Shown here: positions 47,301 through 59,300 of the stretch, one piece after another | Numbering within the stretch: position 1 is the first letter of the stretch | Layout of the letters: each line of letters opens with the position of its first letter | Source of the DNA: Cephalopachus bancanus | Taxonomy: Eukaryota; Chordata; Mammalia; Primates; Tarsiidae | Assembly (NCBI GenBank): GCA_027257055.1 | Contig: JAPVLO010000115.1 | Coordinates: 2,914,001-2,978,000, forward strand | Direction of reading: 5' to 3' | DNA length: 64,000 nucleotides | Program-made: the position numbers and the translations under genes | Notes under the pieces: generated by a model | What the model was told of the DNA's origin: nothing | Seen by the model: the letters and a program-made list of their open reading frames with translations, nothing else | Databases searched by the model: none

Positions 47301-50300
47301 ATATTCCTTCTACCACATCTGCCCAGTCTTTCTCTAGAGCTGGCACTTTGCTCTGCACAGCAAGAGCCTTCCCGCTCTTTCTGTCATCCTTTAGCAAAGT
47401 CACTACCAGGAAAGACACAAAAAATGTTTCCCAATGAGGAGGAATAAGAGATGTAGCTTGTGATGTGGAGTGACGACATTGCACACCAAGGAGTGAAGCT
47501 CTCACAGGGGTCAAGGGCCAAGGGACAGGAAAAGGCAGGTGAGGGCAGGAGAGGAGCAGCCAGGAGCCATACCTCACCCACTGCACTTCCTGGAGTGTGG
47601 GCCTGGTGAGATCAAAACCCTGGGCTTTGGGGTAAGATAGATGTGAGTATGAGTTCCAACCTGGCTGGGGCCAGCTTTGTTGGGGTTCAGACTTGTGCAG
47701 CCGCACAGGCCCCATGCTTGGCTTAACGTTTTGAGGTTGTCATTGTCACAGTTGTCATAATTTTTTAATAAGGGGCCCCTGCATTTTCATTTTGCACTCG
47801 GTACCGCAAATTATGGAGCTGGTCCTCACTGGCCAGTCAGTAATTCTGTGTTCTGGAGTAAATGTCTTAACCTCGAGGAGCCTCCGTTTTCTCATCTGCA
47901 AAGTGGGGATTATAACATCACCTGCTTCACAGAGTTGTCATGAAGAAGAATTAAGAGAACATATACAGAGACCTTAGCAAATGCTAAGGCATGTATTAAA
48001 TTCTTAACCAATGATCATTAGCACTTCAGCTCAAATGGTAATAAAGGCATACTTTGCTTTTACTGTGCTTCATTTCATTGTGCTTCACAGATACTACACT
48101 TTTTACAAATTGAAAGTTTGTGGCAACTCTGCATGGAGAGTCTATTGGTGCCATTTTCCCAACAGCATGTGTTCAGCCTGTGTCTTGGTATCATATTTTG
48201 GTAATTGTCACAATATTTCCAGTTTTTTCATTGTTAGTATTATATTCCTTATGGTGATCTGTGATCAGTAATCTTTGATGCTACTATTGTAATTGTTTGG
48301 GGACCACACAAAACGTGCCCATATAAGATGGTGAATTTAATAAATGTGGTATGTGTTCTAACTGCTCCACCGACTGGCCGCTACCCTCTCTCCCTCTTCT
48401 TGGGCCTCCCTGTTCCCTGATACACACAATATGGAAATAGGCCAGTGAATAGCCCTACAATGACCTCTAAGTGTTTAAGTGAAAGGAGGAGTCGAATGTC
48501 TCTGACTCTAAATCAAAAGCTAGACATGCTTAAGCCTAGCGAGGAAGGTATGTTGAAAGCTGAGGTAAGTTGAAACTAGGCCTTTGGGACAAACAGTCAG
48601 TCAAGTTGTGAATGCAAAGTAAAAGTTTTTGAAGGAAACTAAATGTGCCACTCCAGGGAACACATGAATGAATGATCAAGTGAAACAGCCTTATTGCTGG
48701 GATGGAGAAAGTTTGAGTTGTCTGAGCAGAAGAGCAAATCAGCCATAACATTCCCTTAAGCTAAAGCCTAATCTAGAGCAAGGTCCTGACTCTCTTTAAT
48801 TCTGTGAAGGCTGAGGGAGGCAAGAAAGGTGCAGAATTAAAATGTAAAACTAGTAGAGGTACTTCATGAGATTTAAGGAAACCCTCTCCATAACTTCAAT
48901 GAGGTAGTTGAAGCAGCAAGTGATGGAGAAATTGCAGCAACTTATCTAGAAGATCTAGCCAAGAGAATTGATGAAGATGGTTACAGTAAAAAGAAAATTT
49001 TAATACAGAGAAAACAGCCTTCTATTGGAAGAGAGGAGAAGTCAGTGCTTGGTTTCAGAGGACAGGCTACCTCTTGTGGGCTAATGTAGCTGGTAACTTT
49101 AAATTGAAACCAATGCTTATTAACCATACTGAAAATCCTAGAGCCCTTAAGAGTGATGCTAAATCCACTCTGCCTCTTTTCTAGAAATGAAACAACAAAG
49201 CCTGGATAACAGCACACCTTTCAAAATATCACTGCTAATGGACAATGTACCTTGTTACCTCATAGCTTTGATGGAAATCCATTTCACAAGACTATAACTG
49301 CCAAAGACAGTGATTCCTCTGATGGATCTTGGCAAAGTAAATAAAAAACCTCCTGGAAAAGAGTCACCATTCTAGATGCCATTAAGCACATTCAGAATGC
49401 ATGGGAGAAGGTCAAAATACCATTAACAGGAGTCTGAAATAAGTTGATTATGATCCTCATGGATGACTTTGAGGAGTTCAAGACTTTACACTGGAGGAAG
49501 TAACTGCAGATGTGGTGGACATTTCAAGAGAACTAAAATTAGAAGTGCAGCTGGAAGATGTGACTGAATTGCTGCAATCTCATGATAAAACTTAAATGCA
49601 TGAAAAGTTACCTCTTATGGATGAGCAAAAAAGATGGTTCTTAAAATGGAATTCACTCCTAGTGAAGATAATATGAACATTGTTAAAAGGACAAGAAAGG
49701 ATTTAAAATATTCCATAAACTTAATTGATAGGACATAAAATTAATTTGAGAGGACTGATTAAAGTTCAGAAAGAAATTCTACTTTGGGTTAAATGCTACC
49801 AAACAGCATTGCATGGTGCAGAGAAATATTTTGTAAAAAGAAGGGTCCATTGATGTGGCAAACTTCAGTGTTGTCTCATTTTCAGAAATTTCCACAACTG
49901 CCTCCACTCCCAACCACCACCTCCCTGATCAGTTAGTAGCCATCAAAATCAAACAAGACCCATCACCAGCAAAAAGATTGTGACTTGTTAAAGGCTCAGA
50001 TGATCATTAGCAATAAAGTTTTTTAGCAATAAAGTTTTTTTTTTTTTTTGAGTTGGATTCTCACTCTGTCGCCCAGACTGGAGTGCAGTGGCCGCTCCCG
50101 GCCACCGCAGCCTCGACCTGCTGGGCTCTGGCAATCCTTCCGCCTCAGCCTTCCAAGAGCTGGAACTACAGGCACGCGCTACCACGCCCGGCTAATTTTT
50201 TGATTTATTGTAGAGATGAGATCTCGCCAAGTTGCCCGGGTGGGTCTCGAAACCGCGGGCTCAGGCAATCCACTCACCTCAGCCTCCCAAAGGTATGGGA

Positions 50301-53300
50301 TTACAAGGCTGAGCCACCGAGCCCAGCTAGCAATAAAGTATTTTTAAATTAAGGAATGTACATTTTTTAGACATAATGCTATTGTATATTTAGACTACAG
50401 TATGATATAAATATAACTTCAAATGCACTGGGAAACAAAAATTCATGTAACTCTCTCTTATTGCAATATTTGCTTTATTGCTATGGTCTGGAACTGAGCC
50501 CATACTTTCTCCAAGGTAGGCCTGTCATTACAGACTATTACATGATAGCATGGATGCCTGGCTCAATAACAAGTATGTTAACGACCACATTCCAGATCTG
50601 GCAACCCAGGAAAGGATCACAGGTCCCTAGACCCCAAGATCCCTTCCTTTGACCTCTTACCTTCCCGAAATGGCTGTGTCTGCATCTGCAGCCGGATCTT
50701 GATGAGGTCCACAGGCCCACCCAGCCCGACAGAGACCACACCAGCCACCATGCTGGCCAGGAGCAGGTCTGACAGCGTGCGAGGAGGGCTGGCCTCGGGC
50801 TCCCTGCAGTGGTGCTGGCTGAGGAACCGCTGTGTGTTGCTGAAGACCCCAAACACTACAGAATTGTAGACGGCGATGCTGGCCAGGGGGAAGGACATTC
50901 CCTTGAAGAAGCCAAACACCTGTGGTGAAACCCAGAGGGAAGAGGCTTGAGGGCCCAAGACTGCTCCCGGTGGGGCTCTGTCTGCCTGGAAGCTGCCCCC
51001 CTTCACCCTAAACCTGCAAGCTGGTGGGGTAGACACCACAGGACAAGTAAGTCAATGTGTAAGTGAAATGAGGAGAAGGGACACTGATGTGCCAGGAGAG
51101 GTGAGTTTGTGTGTCCCTGTCCTCGCAGTTCATGGGAGGGCCTTACTGCCTGAGGAGGAAATGGCTTCTGTGAGGCTCTGTTTCCTGTGGGTGGTGTCCT
51201 GGCCTGGAACCTGTACATGCTGTGGGAGTGACAGTGTCCTTGGACTGGAAAGAAGTCAGGCTGTGGCCAAGGAGGAGCCTGAGGAACCCTAAGGGGCCGT
51301 GGGCTGGCCAAACGCCACATGCCCCCTACTCATTTGCCGCTCAATCAGAAGTGTGCTCCAAACACTTGCCACGTGCCAGACCCTGGGGGACAACAATAGG
51401 ACAGAGACAATCTCCATCCTCCCTGAGTTCATTATCTGGGGACAGGGCAGGGGAGGGAGGATGGGGATAGGCACATGGACAGGCAATTACTATACCATCT
51501 GCTAAGCCTGTGTGGTCAGGGGCCCAAGGGGCACCGGGCCAGCCCAGGAGACTGGTCTCCTGACAGAAGTGGCTAGAGAGGGGGCCTCAGAGGAATACAG
51601 GAAGGGACTTATGCACACACACAGGACATAGGAGGCTGAGGAATGGAGAGGGGATGGTAAAGTCCTTTCTATACTGCATTCTCAATGAACGCCACAGAGG
51701 CTCCAAGGAAATCCGGAAAATTCCACAGACCTTTGGAGGAGTCAGGGCAGCTCACACGTGCCAAAGGTGAACAAGTACTGAGAAGCCATTGCAGAGACTC
51801 CAGGCTGTGCACAAACCCATCAATCCTGATAGCGTGCACTGCAAATTGGCTGCCAAAGGCAGGATGCCTAACACACACCTGCATATGCACAACCACATGC
51901 ACGCACATGCCCTGTTTCATGCTCTTCCTCCATCACAGGATCCTTCACATAATTTGGGATATTGCTTAGCCGTGAGCTGCTGTATCTCAGAGAAACCGTC
52001 CACAGTCCCCACCAAAGCCCCGAAGCTGGGACGCGGGTTGGCAGACACCCTGAGGATATGTGCCAAAAAGAGAGTCAACGGCTGCTTTCAGGGAACCCAG
52101 AATCACACAGGATTACCCGGGAACACCAAGTGCTAGGTTTTCAATGTTTGCCCCCAGGTGAAAGCAACCGAATAAGAGAGTTAAAACAACACCCTGACAC
52201 AAGGCACACTTCAACTGTGGGAAAACGCTAGGAGCTGGCAGGAGGCTTCCGAGACCTGGGGATCTTGTTAGGATGGACTGGGTGGAAACAATGGTCACAA
52301 TGGGACAGCACTTCTTCCAGTGACTCGACTCAAGGAAAAGCCACAGAGCTGACACAGGGTTTCCACCTGATTGTTTTTTTTTAATGGGGTCATTTCATTC
52401 AAAATTTTAAAATGTATACTAAATTGCCCAAAGAGAGTCCTTAGAAAAACTTCCTAAAGCACATGCTAATTCTTAAGAAGGGAGCCTGATGCATCATCTT
52501 CTACAAAATATTGTCCAGTTTTTCCCTTGGAAAAGCAGCACCTCGGGTCACATGATCTCAAGCAACCTGGGTGCAGGTGAGCTCTGGCATCTCGACTCAG
52601 ATGTGCCTGGCTCCTGCCACAATGAAGAAAGGAGAATCTGTCAGCACATGGCTTACTGGCCACGGGTTTGTTTTTGAAAGACTGACAGTTCACCTTGTTT
52701 TTGTAGGAATTTTCCACATCATAGTTCTAAATTCCTCAGGATTTCTCCAGGGAGGTTAAACAAATCCAGTCCCCCCCCCCGCCTCATAATGTGGCACTAG
52801 GTGGCAGAGGTAAATTTAGGCAATATTTGAGGTGTGGTATGAGATGAGTAGAAAAAAATTGAGCCCAGTGAGATGAATGGAAGGAGCAGTCCCTGCCTGA
52901 CGTGCTGGCATGGGGCTGTGGTCACGGTCCCCAAGCCTGAAGGAGGCTCAAGTGGGCATCACTCCACCAGCCCAAGGGGCACTTACGCTCTCCCTCCTGT
53001 ACACCATGCGGATGCAGCTGAGGGTGTTCCCGTAGCCGACGCCGGCCTGAAGGCGAGCCTGTGGAGAGAGGCAAAGGCGTGGAGCCCACTCAGAGATCAT
53101 CCACATCCCCATACCCCCAGAAGATTCCCAGAAAAGGGAAGGCCCTACCCAGAGTTACCCACCGCTAAAGAGATCTGGTTTCAGTCCTGGCCAGGCTGGT
53201 GCTCTGTCCTCTGGGTGCACTGTCTCCCCCAATGACCAAGTCTCAGATTTGCTCAACGCAGCAAAAGCCCGCTCGGCTGAAGACAGGACAAAGCCATCCA

Positions 53301-56300
53301 GTTGTATAAAAAGGATGGTTGCTGGGGACTGTATGACCCTTGCCTCTTGAGTACAAAAAGCGATGCTGGTGCTCTACCCTATCTGCTGTCTGTCACGCCA
53401 CCCTCCTAAATATCCCTGGAGAAGGCGCACTCTTGTTGTCCCAGAGCCACCACCCAGGGCCTCCCTTGCCCCTTCATCCTCACCAGGACAGGGCACTGGC
53501 CCTCTCTGGTCTCCTTCCTCCCCCTCATTCCCGCCTCCTCTCTCTACATAAGTCAGAGTGATCTTTTTCAAAAGTCAATGAAGCTGCAGCACGACTGTTT
53601 AAAGCTCTCCCATGTCCTCCCATCAAACTCAGAATAAATTCCACACTCTACCTGTGCCCAGGAGGCCTAGTGTAACACTGAGCTGCCTCTCATTCCAAAT
53701 GCCATTTCCTACTCCGAGTCCCGCTGTTCCTGCCCTCCCTGCCCACCGCATGGCACATTCTCAGTCCCCAGAGCAGCAATTCGTTCCTGCCTCCTGCCAT
53801 TGTCCTTGCTATTTCATCCTTCTGGATGGTGCTTCTTCCAGCTCCTACTCATCTTTGAGTCTGAGCTGAGATGTCGCAGTGGTCCTATCTGTTTGATTAT
53901 GCAAGGGTTTACGGGGGGGACCCCCCCAAAATGCTGGAATTTATTTATTTAAAATGTGTACTTATTCTTACATGTTTAAACTTCAGTCAACTTCAAGATA
54001 CTCTCTGTCTGATGCAAGACACCCATCAAGGCGCTGTTTCCCCTGCTCAAAACAGTTTTTGAACTCATTAATTTTGGTGCCTTTTGGAACTTCTGTCATT
54101 TTTTTGTTTCACGTCTTCCACATCAGCAAAATGTTTCCCTCTGAAGACATTTTTCATTTGGGGAAACAAAAAAAAAGTCACTCCAGGTGAGATTGGGAGA
54201 TCATGGTGTTTTTGGTCAAAAACTGCTGAACACTCAGTGTGGTGTGGACAGGTGCGCTTGTATATCACCCATTAGGAAATGGGCAAACGCATTGAAAGAA
54301 TCTCTCCATCCCCCAGAAAATATTCACTGAAGCCGAATACAGCTTCTCACAACAACACTAGCTGGTACAATGATGCCGATGGATTCCCCAAACACTTACC
54401 TAGCAGGGGAAGCCTGTACTACAAGAAGCCTTCCCTCCAGAAGATAATTCTGAGTTTTGGGGGGTCCTCCCTCATATGTTGGATCACCTTACTAGGGCAA
54501 GGCAGCCTGTTATACTTTCCTCTTGACACCAGAGCTGGGCACAGGCCTGACACAGTGGCTCCTCTGTACTGGCCGAGGGCTGCACGGCCAGGGAGTGTTG
54601 CCCTCTGAATGAGGTGGCTGTGGTGACAAGGGCAGTAGCTGATAGGCACAAGGGTTTGAGTAAGCCCACAAATGTGCCCAGAACACTCTAACCTGGCCCA
54701 TGAAAGACAAAAAAGAAGGGAGTTTGGCTACCCAGACCAGCTTCGGTACTTTTATTAATCAGGTAAAGCAGAGATTGTCTTCTACCAAGGTCCACAAACT
54801 GAGCATCATTTGGCAGCTGACTCCAAATTCAAGATGCCCAGAGCCTTTGTTTGGGGCCTGGAGAATTGATGAACTCTGCTATCATCTTTCTTGCCTCTCC
54901 TGGTTCTATAGAATCGAGGCAATTTTGAGACTTGCTTATGGGCCACATGTGGGGCTCATGCCTGTCATCCCAACAGTTTGGGAGGCTGAGGTGGGAGAGT
55001 CACTTGAGGTCAGGAATTCTAGACCAGCCTGGGCATCATAGCAAGACCCCATCTCTTCAAAAAATAAAAAAATAATTAGCCAGGCATGGTGGTGCACACC
55101 CATAGTCCCAGTTATTTGAGAGGCTGACAGAAGGATCATCTAAGCCCAGCAAATCAAAGCTGCGGTGAGCCATGATTGTGCCACTGCACTCGAATCTGGG
55201 CAACAGAGTGGGACTCTATCTCAAAACAAGAACAAACAAAAAACAACAACACCAAAAATCTTGCTTATATTTTAGACTCTGTTACTTCATATCATATCAA
55301 GCAAGATAAAATTAAGTATAATGTTATATATTTAATGTGCATCCCACATTAAATATCATCCATATAGACCTCCATGAAAGTTGAATTACATTTGACTATT
55401 TAACATAAGGTTATATTTTGTAAACATTTAATGCAGCATTAGTTTTGATCCTGCACTTTTCATATAGTATTTTCTCAGGTTGCTGACACTTTGCTGGGTC
55501 CTTATACAGTGCATGAGCTCTGGGTTCTATGCATGCAGTGGACATATCTTAAAGACCGTGGCCCTGTGTGGGATATTTGGCCCAACACTATAAACTTCAC
55601 ATCATGGGTGCTGTGAGCTCATGCTCCTCCAGTATGTGGCTTTCCCTCCCATTTAAAGCTCTCAGGACCCCACGCACGAACACTCAGGGAGAGAAAGATG
55701 AGTACTCAGTGGTAGGGGCGAGAGTTGGGAGCTAAGCCAATGCCTTGCCATCTCTGGACGCCCCAGACCTGGCAGAGCAAACCATGCCTTGGCTATCCTG
55801 GGCCAACATGCATACCTGAGGCTGGACTGGGTAGTCAGGAGCAGCCTGAAGTGGTGGGGACCACACTGGAGCAAGGCAAGAAGCCCCGTGGGATGTTCAA
55901 GAGAGGAAGGCAGACACCCCCCAAAGCCTGCCTATTGCTACCGGGTCCAGGTGGCTTACAGGCAGCTGAGCCCTGACTAGAAAACCTAGCCATGCTGCTT
56001 CAGGCATACACTCTGAAGTCTTCCCGGCATGCCTTCCCCACCTCTATTCAGGCAGCTGAGGGTAGAGGAAGGATCCTTTGTCCTGGGTCAGCAGCCTATG
56101 TATTTGTAGCTAGGACCTCAGGCAAGTCAATGATCTGCCTCTCCACACTGCAGTGCATCTGTTTATCATCTCACTCATCATGTTCTTCTCAGTGCCTCCA
56201 TGAACTAGCTTCATGACTGCCCCATCAGGGAGGTACTATTTACCCACTTTCCAGATATGGAAACGAAGGCTTAAAAAGGTTAAATGCTGTGTCCTGGGTC

Positions 56301-59300
56301 ACAGGAGAGCAGATGATGAGGCCAGAACTGGATTTCAAGCTGTTCCAAACATTCCTGGGCTTTTCTCAGTGGGCAGGGACTCTAGAAAAAAACATCAGCC
56401 AGCCAGGCTTGGTGGCTCAGCCTGTAACCCCAACACTTTGGGAGACCGAGGCAAGTGGATTGCTTCAGCCCACGGGTTCAAGATCAGCCCGGGCAACTTC
56501 ATGAGACCTCATCTCTACAATAAATTTAAAAAAAAATAACCGGGCACGGTAGCATGTGCCTGTAGTTCCAGCTACTTGGAAGGCTGAGACAGAAGGAATG
56601 CTGCAGCCCAGCAGGTTGACACTGGGGTGGCCTTGAGTGTGCCATGGCACTCCAGTCTGGGCAACGGAGTAAGACTCCCACTCAAAAAAAAAAAGGAAAG
56701 AAAAGAAAAGAAAAAATATCAGCCAGAAGGAAGGAAAGAGGATGCTCTGGAGTGCTACAGGGGCCTGGGACCACACCCCAGGCTGCACACGAGGCAGGCC
56801 ATGTGCTGCATCACCAAGCAGTTTCTCAGCCAGAACCAGAGGTTCTTGAGCCAAACAAAGGCTGGATCTCATGTTTCAGGAAGGGTCCCCTCTAGAGGTT
56901 CAGGGGACAGAGTGCAGAGAAGGAAGAGAGTCCAGCCTTTTCAGACAACTGTGGCTAGGCTGGCCTGTGCAGAGGGAGAGAGCCCTAAATCCAAAGACCA
57001 ATGTCCTTAGAAAGCAAAGTGAGATTTGACACACAGAGATACAGAAGGAGCAGTCTTGTGAAGACAGAGGCAGAGATTGGAGTTATAGAGCCACAGCACA
57101 AGAATGCAAATAACCCCCGGAAGCTAGAAAAGAGAAGCATGGGATGGATTCTCCCTTAGGGCCTCCAGAAGGAGCCAACACCTTGATTTTAGACTTCCTG
57201 CTTCCTGAACTGTGAGAATTTAAAGTCCCATTGTTTTAAACCACCTAGTTTGTGGCAATTTGCTACAGCAGCCCAAGGAAACTAATGTATCTCCCCTCTC
57301 AATTTTTTACAGTTAAATCTCTCACACTCAATTCAACAATTTGTTACTAATTCACATTCATAAAGTCAACCTAGTTTTTAGAAAACAACAGCCCTTTTCC
57401 TTGCTCATATGTACACAGACAAGTATGTGACAAACAGCTCTATGGACAGTCAACCAAGGAAGTCACTCAGGGAATGACCCCTCATCTTTTGAGGTGTTCT
57501 AATTGGCCCCCAAAGATAAGTGTATATGTACCATTTAAATCAGAGTATTTTAAACACATTCTTTAAAATGTAGCATTTTGGTTACAATCCAGTTAGACAT
57601 TTTCACATGATGTGGCAATTGAGAAAAAATTTATACAGAATTATGTTGATAAAACTACAAGCTACCACAAGAAATTCAGAGAACTCCTGAGAGATACTTT
57701 ACGAGTAGCATAGATCATCCCCAAGGCACATAGTCTCTAGACCATTCAAGGTCAGCACAATAGAAAAAAATCTTAAAGTCAATTAGAAAGAAGGGACAGA
57801 ACACCTACCAAGGGAGACCCATCAGAATAATAGCAGACATCTCAACAGAAACCTTACAAGCCAAGAGAGATTGGGTGTCTATTTATAACATTCTTAAAGA
57901 AAAGAAATGCCTGCCAAGGCTTGCCCTGCCAAACTAAACTTGACAAATAAAGGTGAAATAAAGTATTTTCAAGACAAGCAAGCACTAAAGAATTCACCAC
58001 TTCTAGACTGGCCTTATAAGAGATGCTTTAAAAAGTTCTAAACATGGAAAAATTTTAAAAAGATGACAACATCTAACACAAAAACACAAGTAAACACACA
58101 GCCAGCTTGTGGGCCATATAAATCACCCACAAAACTGAGACCACTAAGCAACTCCTCAACAACACTATGACAGGAACAAATCCTCACATATTTATAGTAA
58201 TTCTGAATGTTAATGCCCTTAGTGTTCCACTTAAAAGACACAGAGTGGCAAATTGAATAAAAAAACAAGAATCATCCTTCTGATGACTCCAGGAGACCCA
58301 CCTCACCTCTAATGACACTCATAGGCTCCAGATAAAGGGATAGAGAGCGATCTACCACACAAATGGAAAGCAAAAAAGAGCAGTCACCACCATTCTTATA
58401 TTTGATAAAATAGATTATAAACTAATAAAAGTAAAAAAGGACAATGAAAATAATAAAGAGCATTACATAATGATAAAGAGCTCAATGTAACTACAAAAAA
58501 TATTTATTTAAAATATATATGCACCCAACATAGAAGCACCCAGATTTATAAAACAATTGCTACTTAACTTTAGAGAGGACACAGACAGCCACACAATGAC
58601 AGCAGCTTTAGAAAGATCGCTGAGGCATAAAATTGACCAAGAAATCCTGGACATAAATTTGACATTTGGCCAATTAGATCTAACAGACATCTACAAAACA
58701 CTTCACTCAACAACTGCAGCATATACATTCTTCTTAGTCACACATGGGTCATACTCTAAGAATGCCCACATATTTGATCATAAATCAACCTTGAATAAAT
58801 TCCAGAACATTTAAATCACAACAAGCATCTTCTCTGACCACAGTGGAATGAAACTAGAAATCAATAACCAGAGGAATTCTCAAAAGTACACAAATACATG
58901 GAAACGATACAACTTGTTCCTGAATGATTTTGGGATAAACAATGAAATCAAGAAAGATATTTAAAAGTTCTTTGAAACAAAATTTTTTAAAAATACACAA
59001 CATACCAAAATATTTGGGATGCTGCCAAAGCAGTACGAGAACAAAATTTATTGCACTGCCCATTTACATCATGAAAACAGAAGGATCTCAAATAAACACT
59101 CTAACATCTCACCTAAAAGGACTAGAAAAATAGTAACAAACTAACACCAAAGCTAGCAGAAGAAAAGAGATAACTAAAACTAGAGCAGAAATAAATGATA
59201 TTGAGGGGGAAAAAACATTCAAAGGATCAACAAGTTTAAAAACTGGTTCTCTAAAAAGATAAACAAGATCAACAAACCCCTGGCCAGATTAACAGAGGGG

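Larger units (their letters stand above)
30804..50660 (-). other. SLC25A48: SLC25A48 intron 4, about 19.9 kb
   Basis: This is the largest complete intron here. It holds layered repeats listed separately. Between them (for example 37.0-38.0, 40.0-41.0 and 43.5-44.8 kb) no gene is recognised. No promoter-like GC-rich island is visible. Confidence 0.6.
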
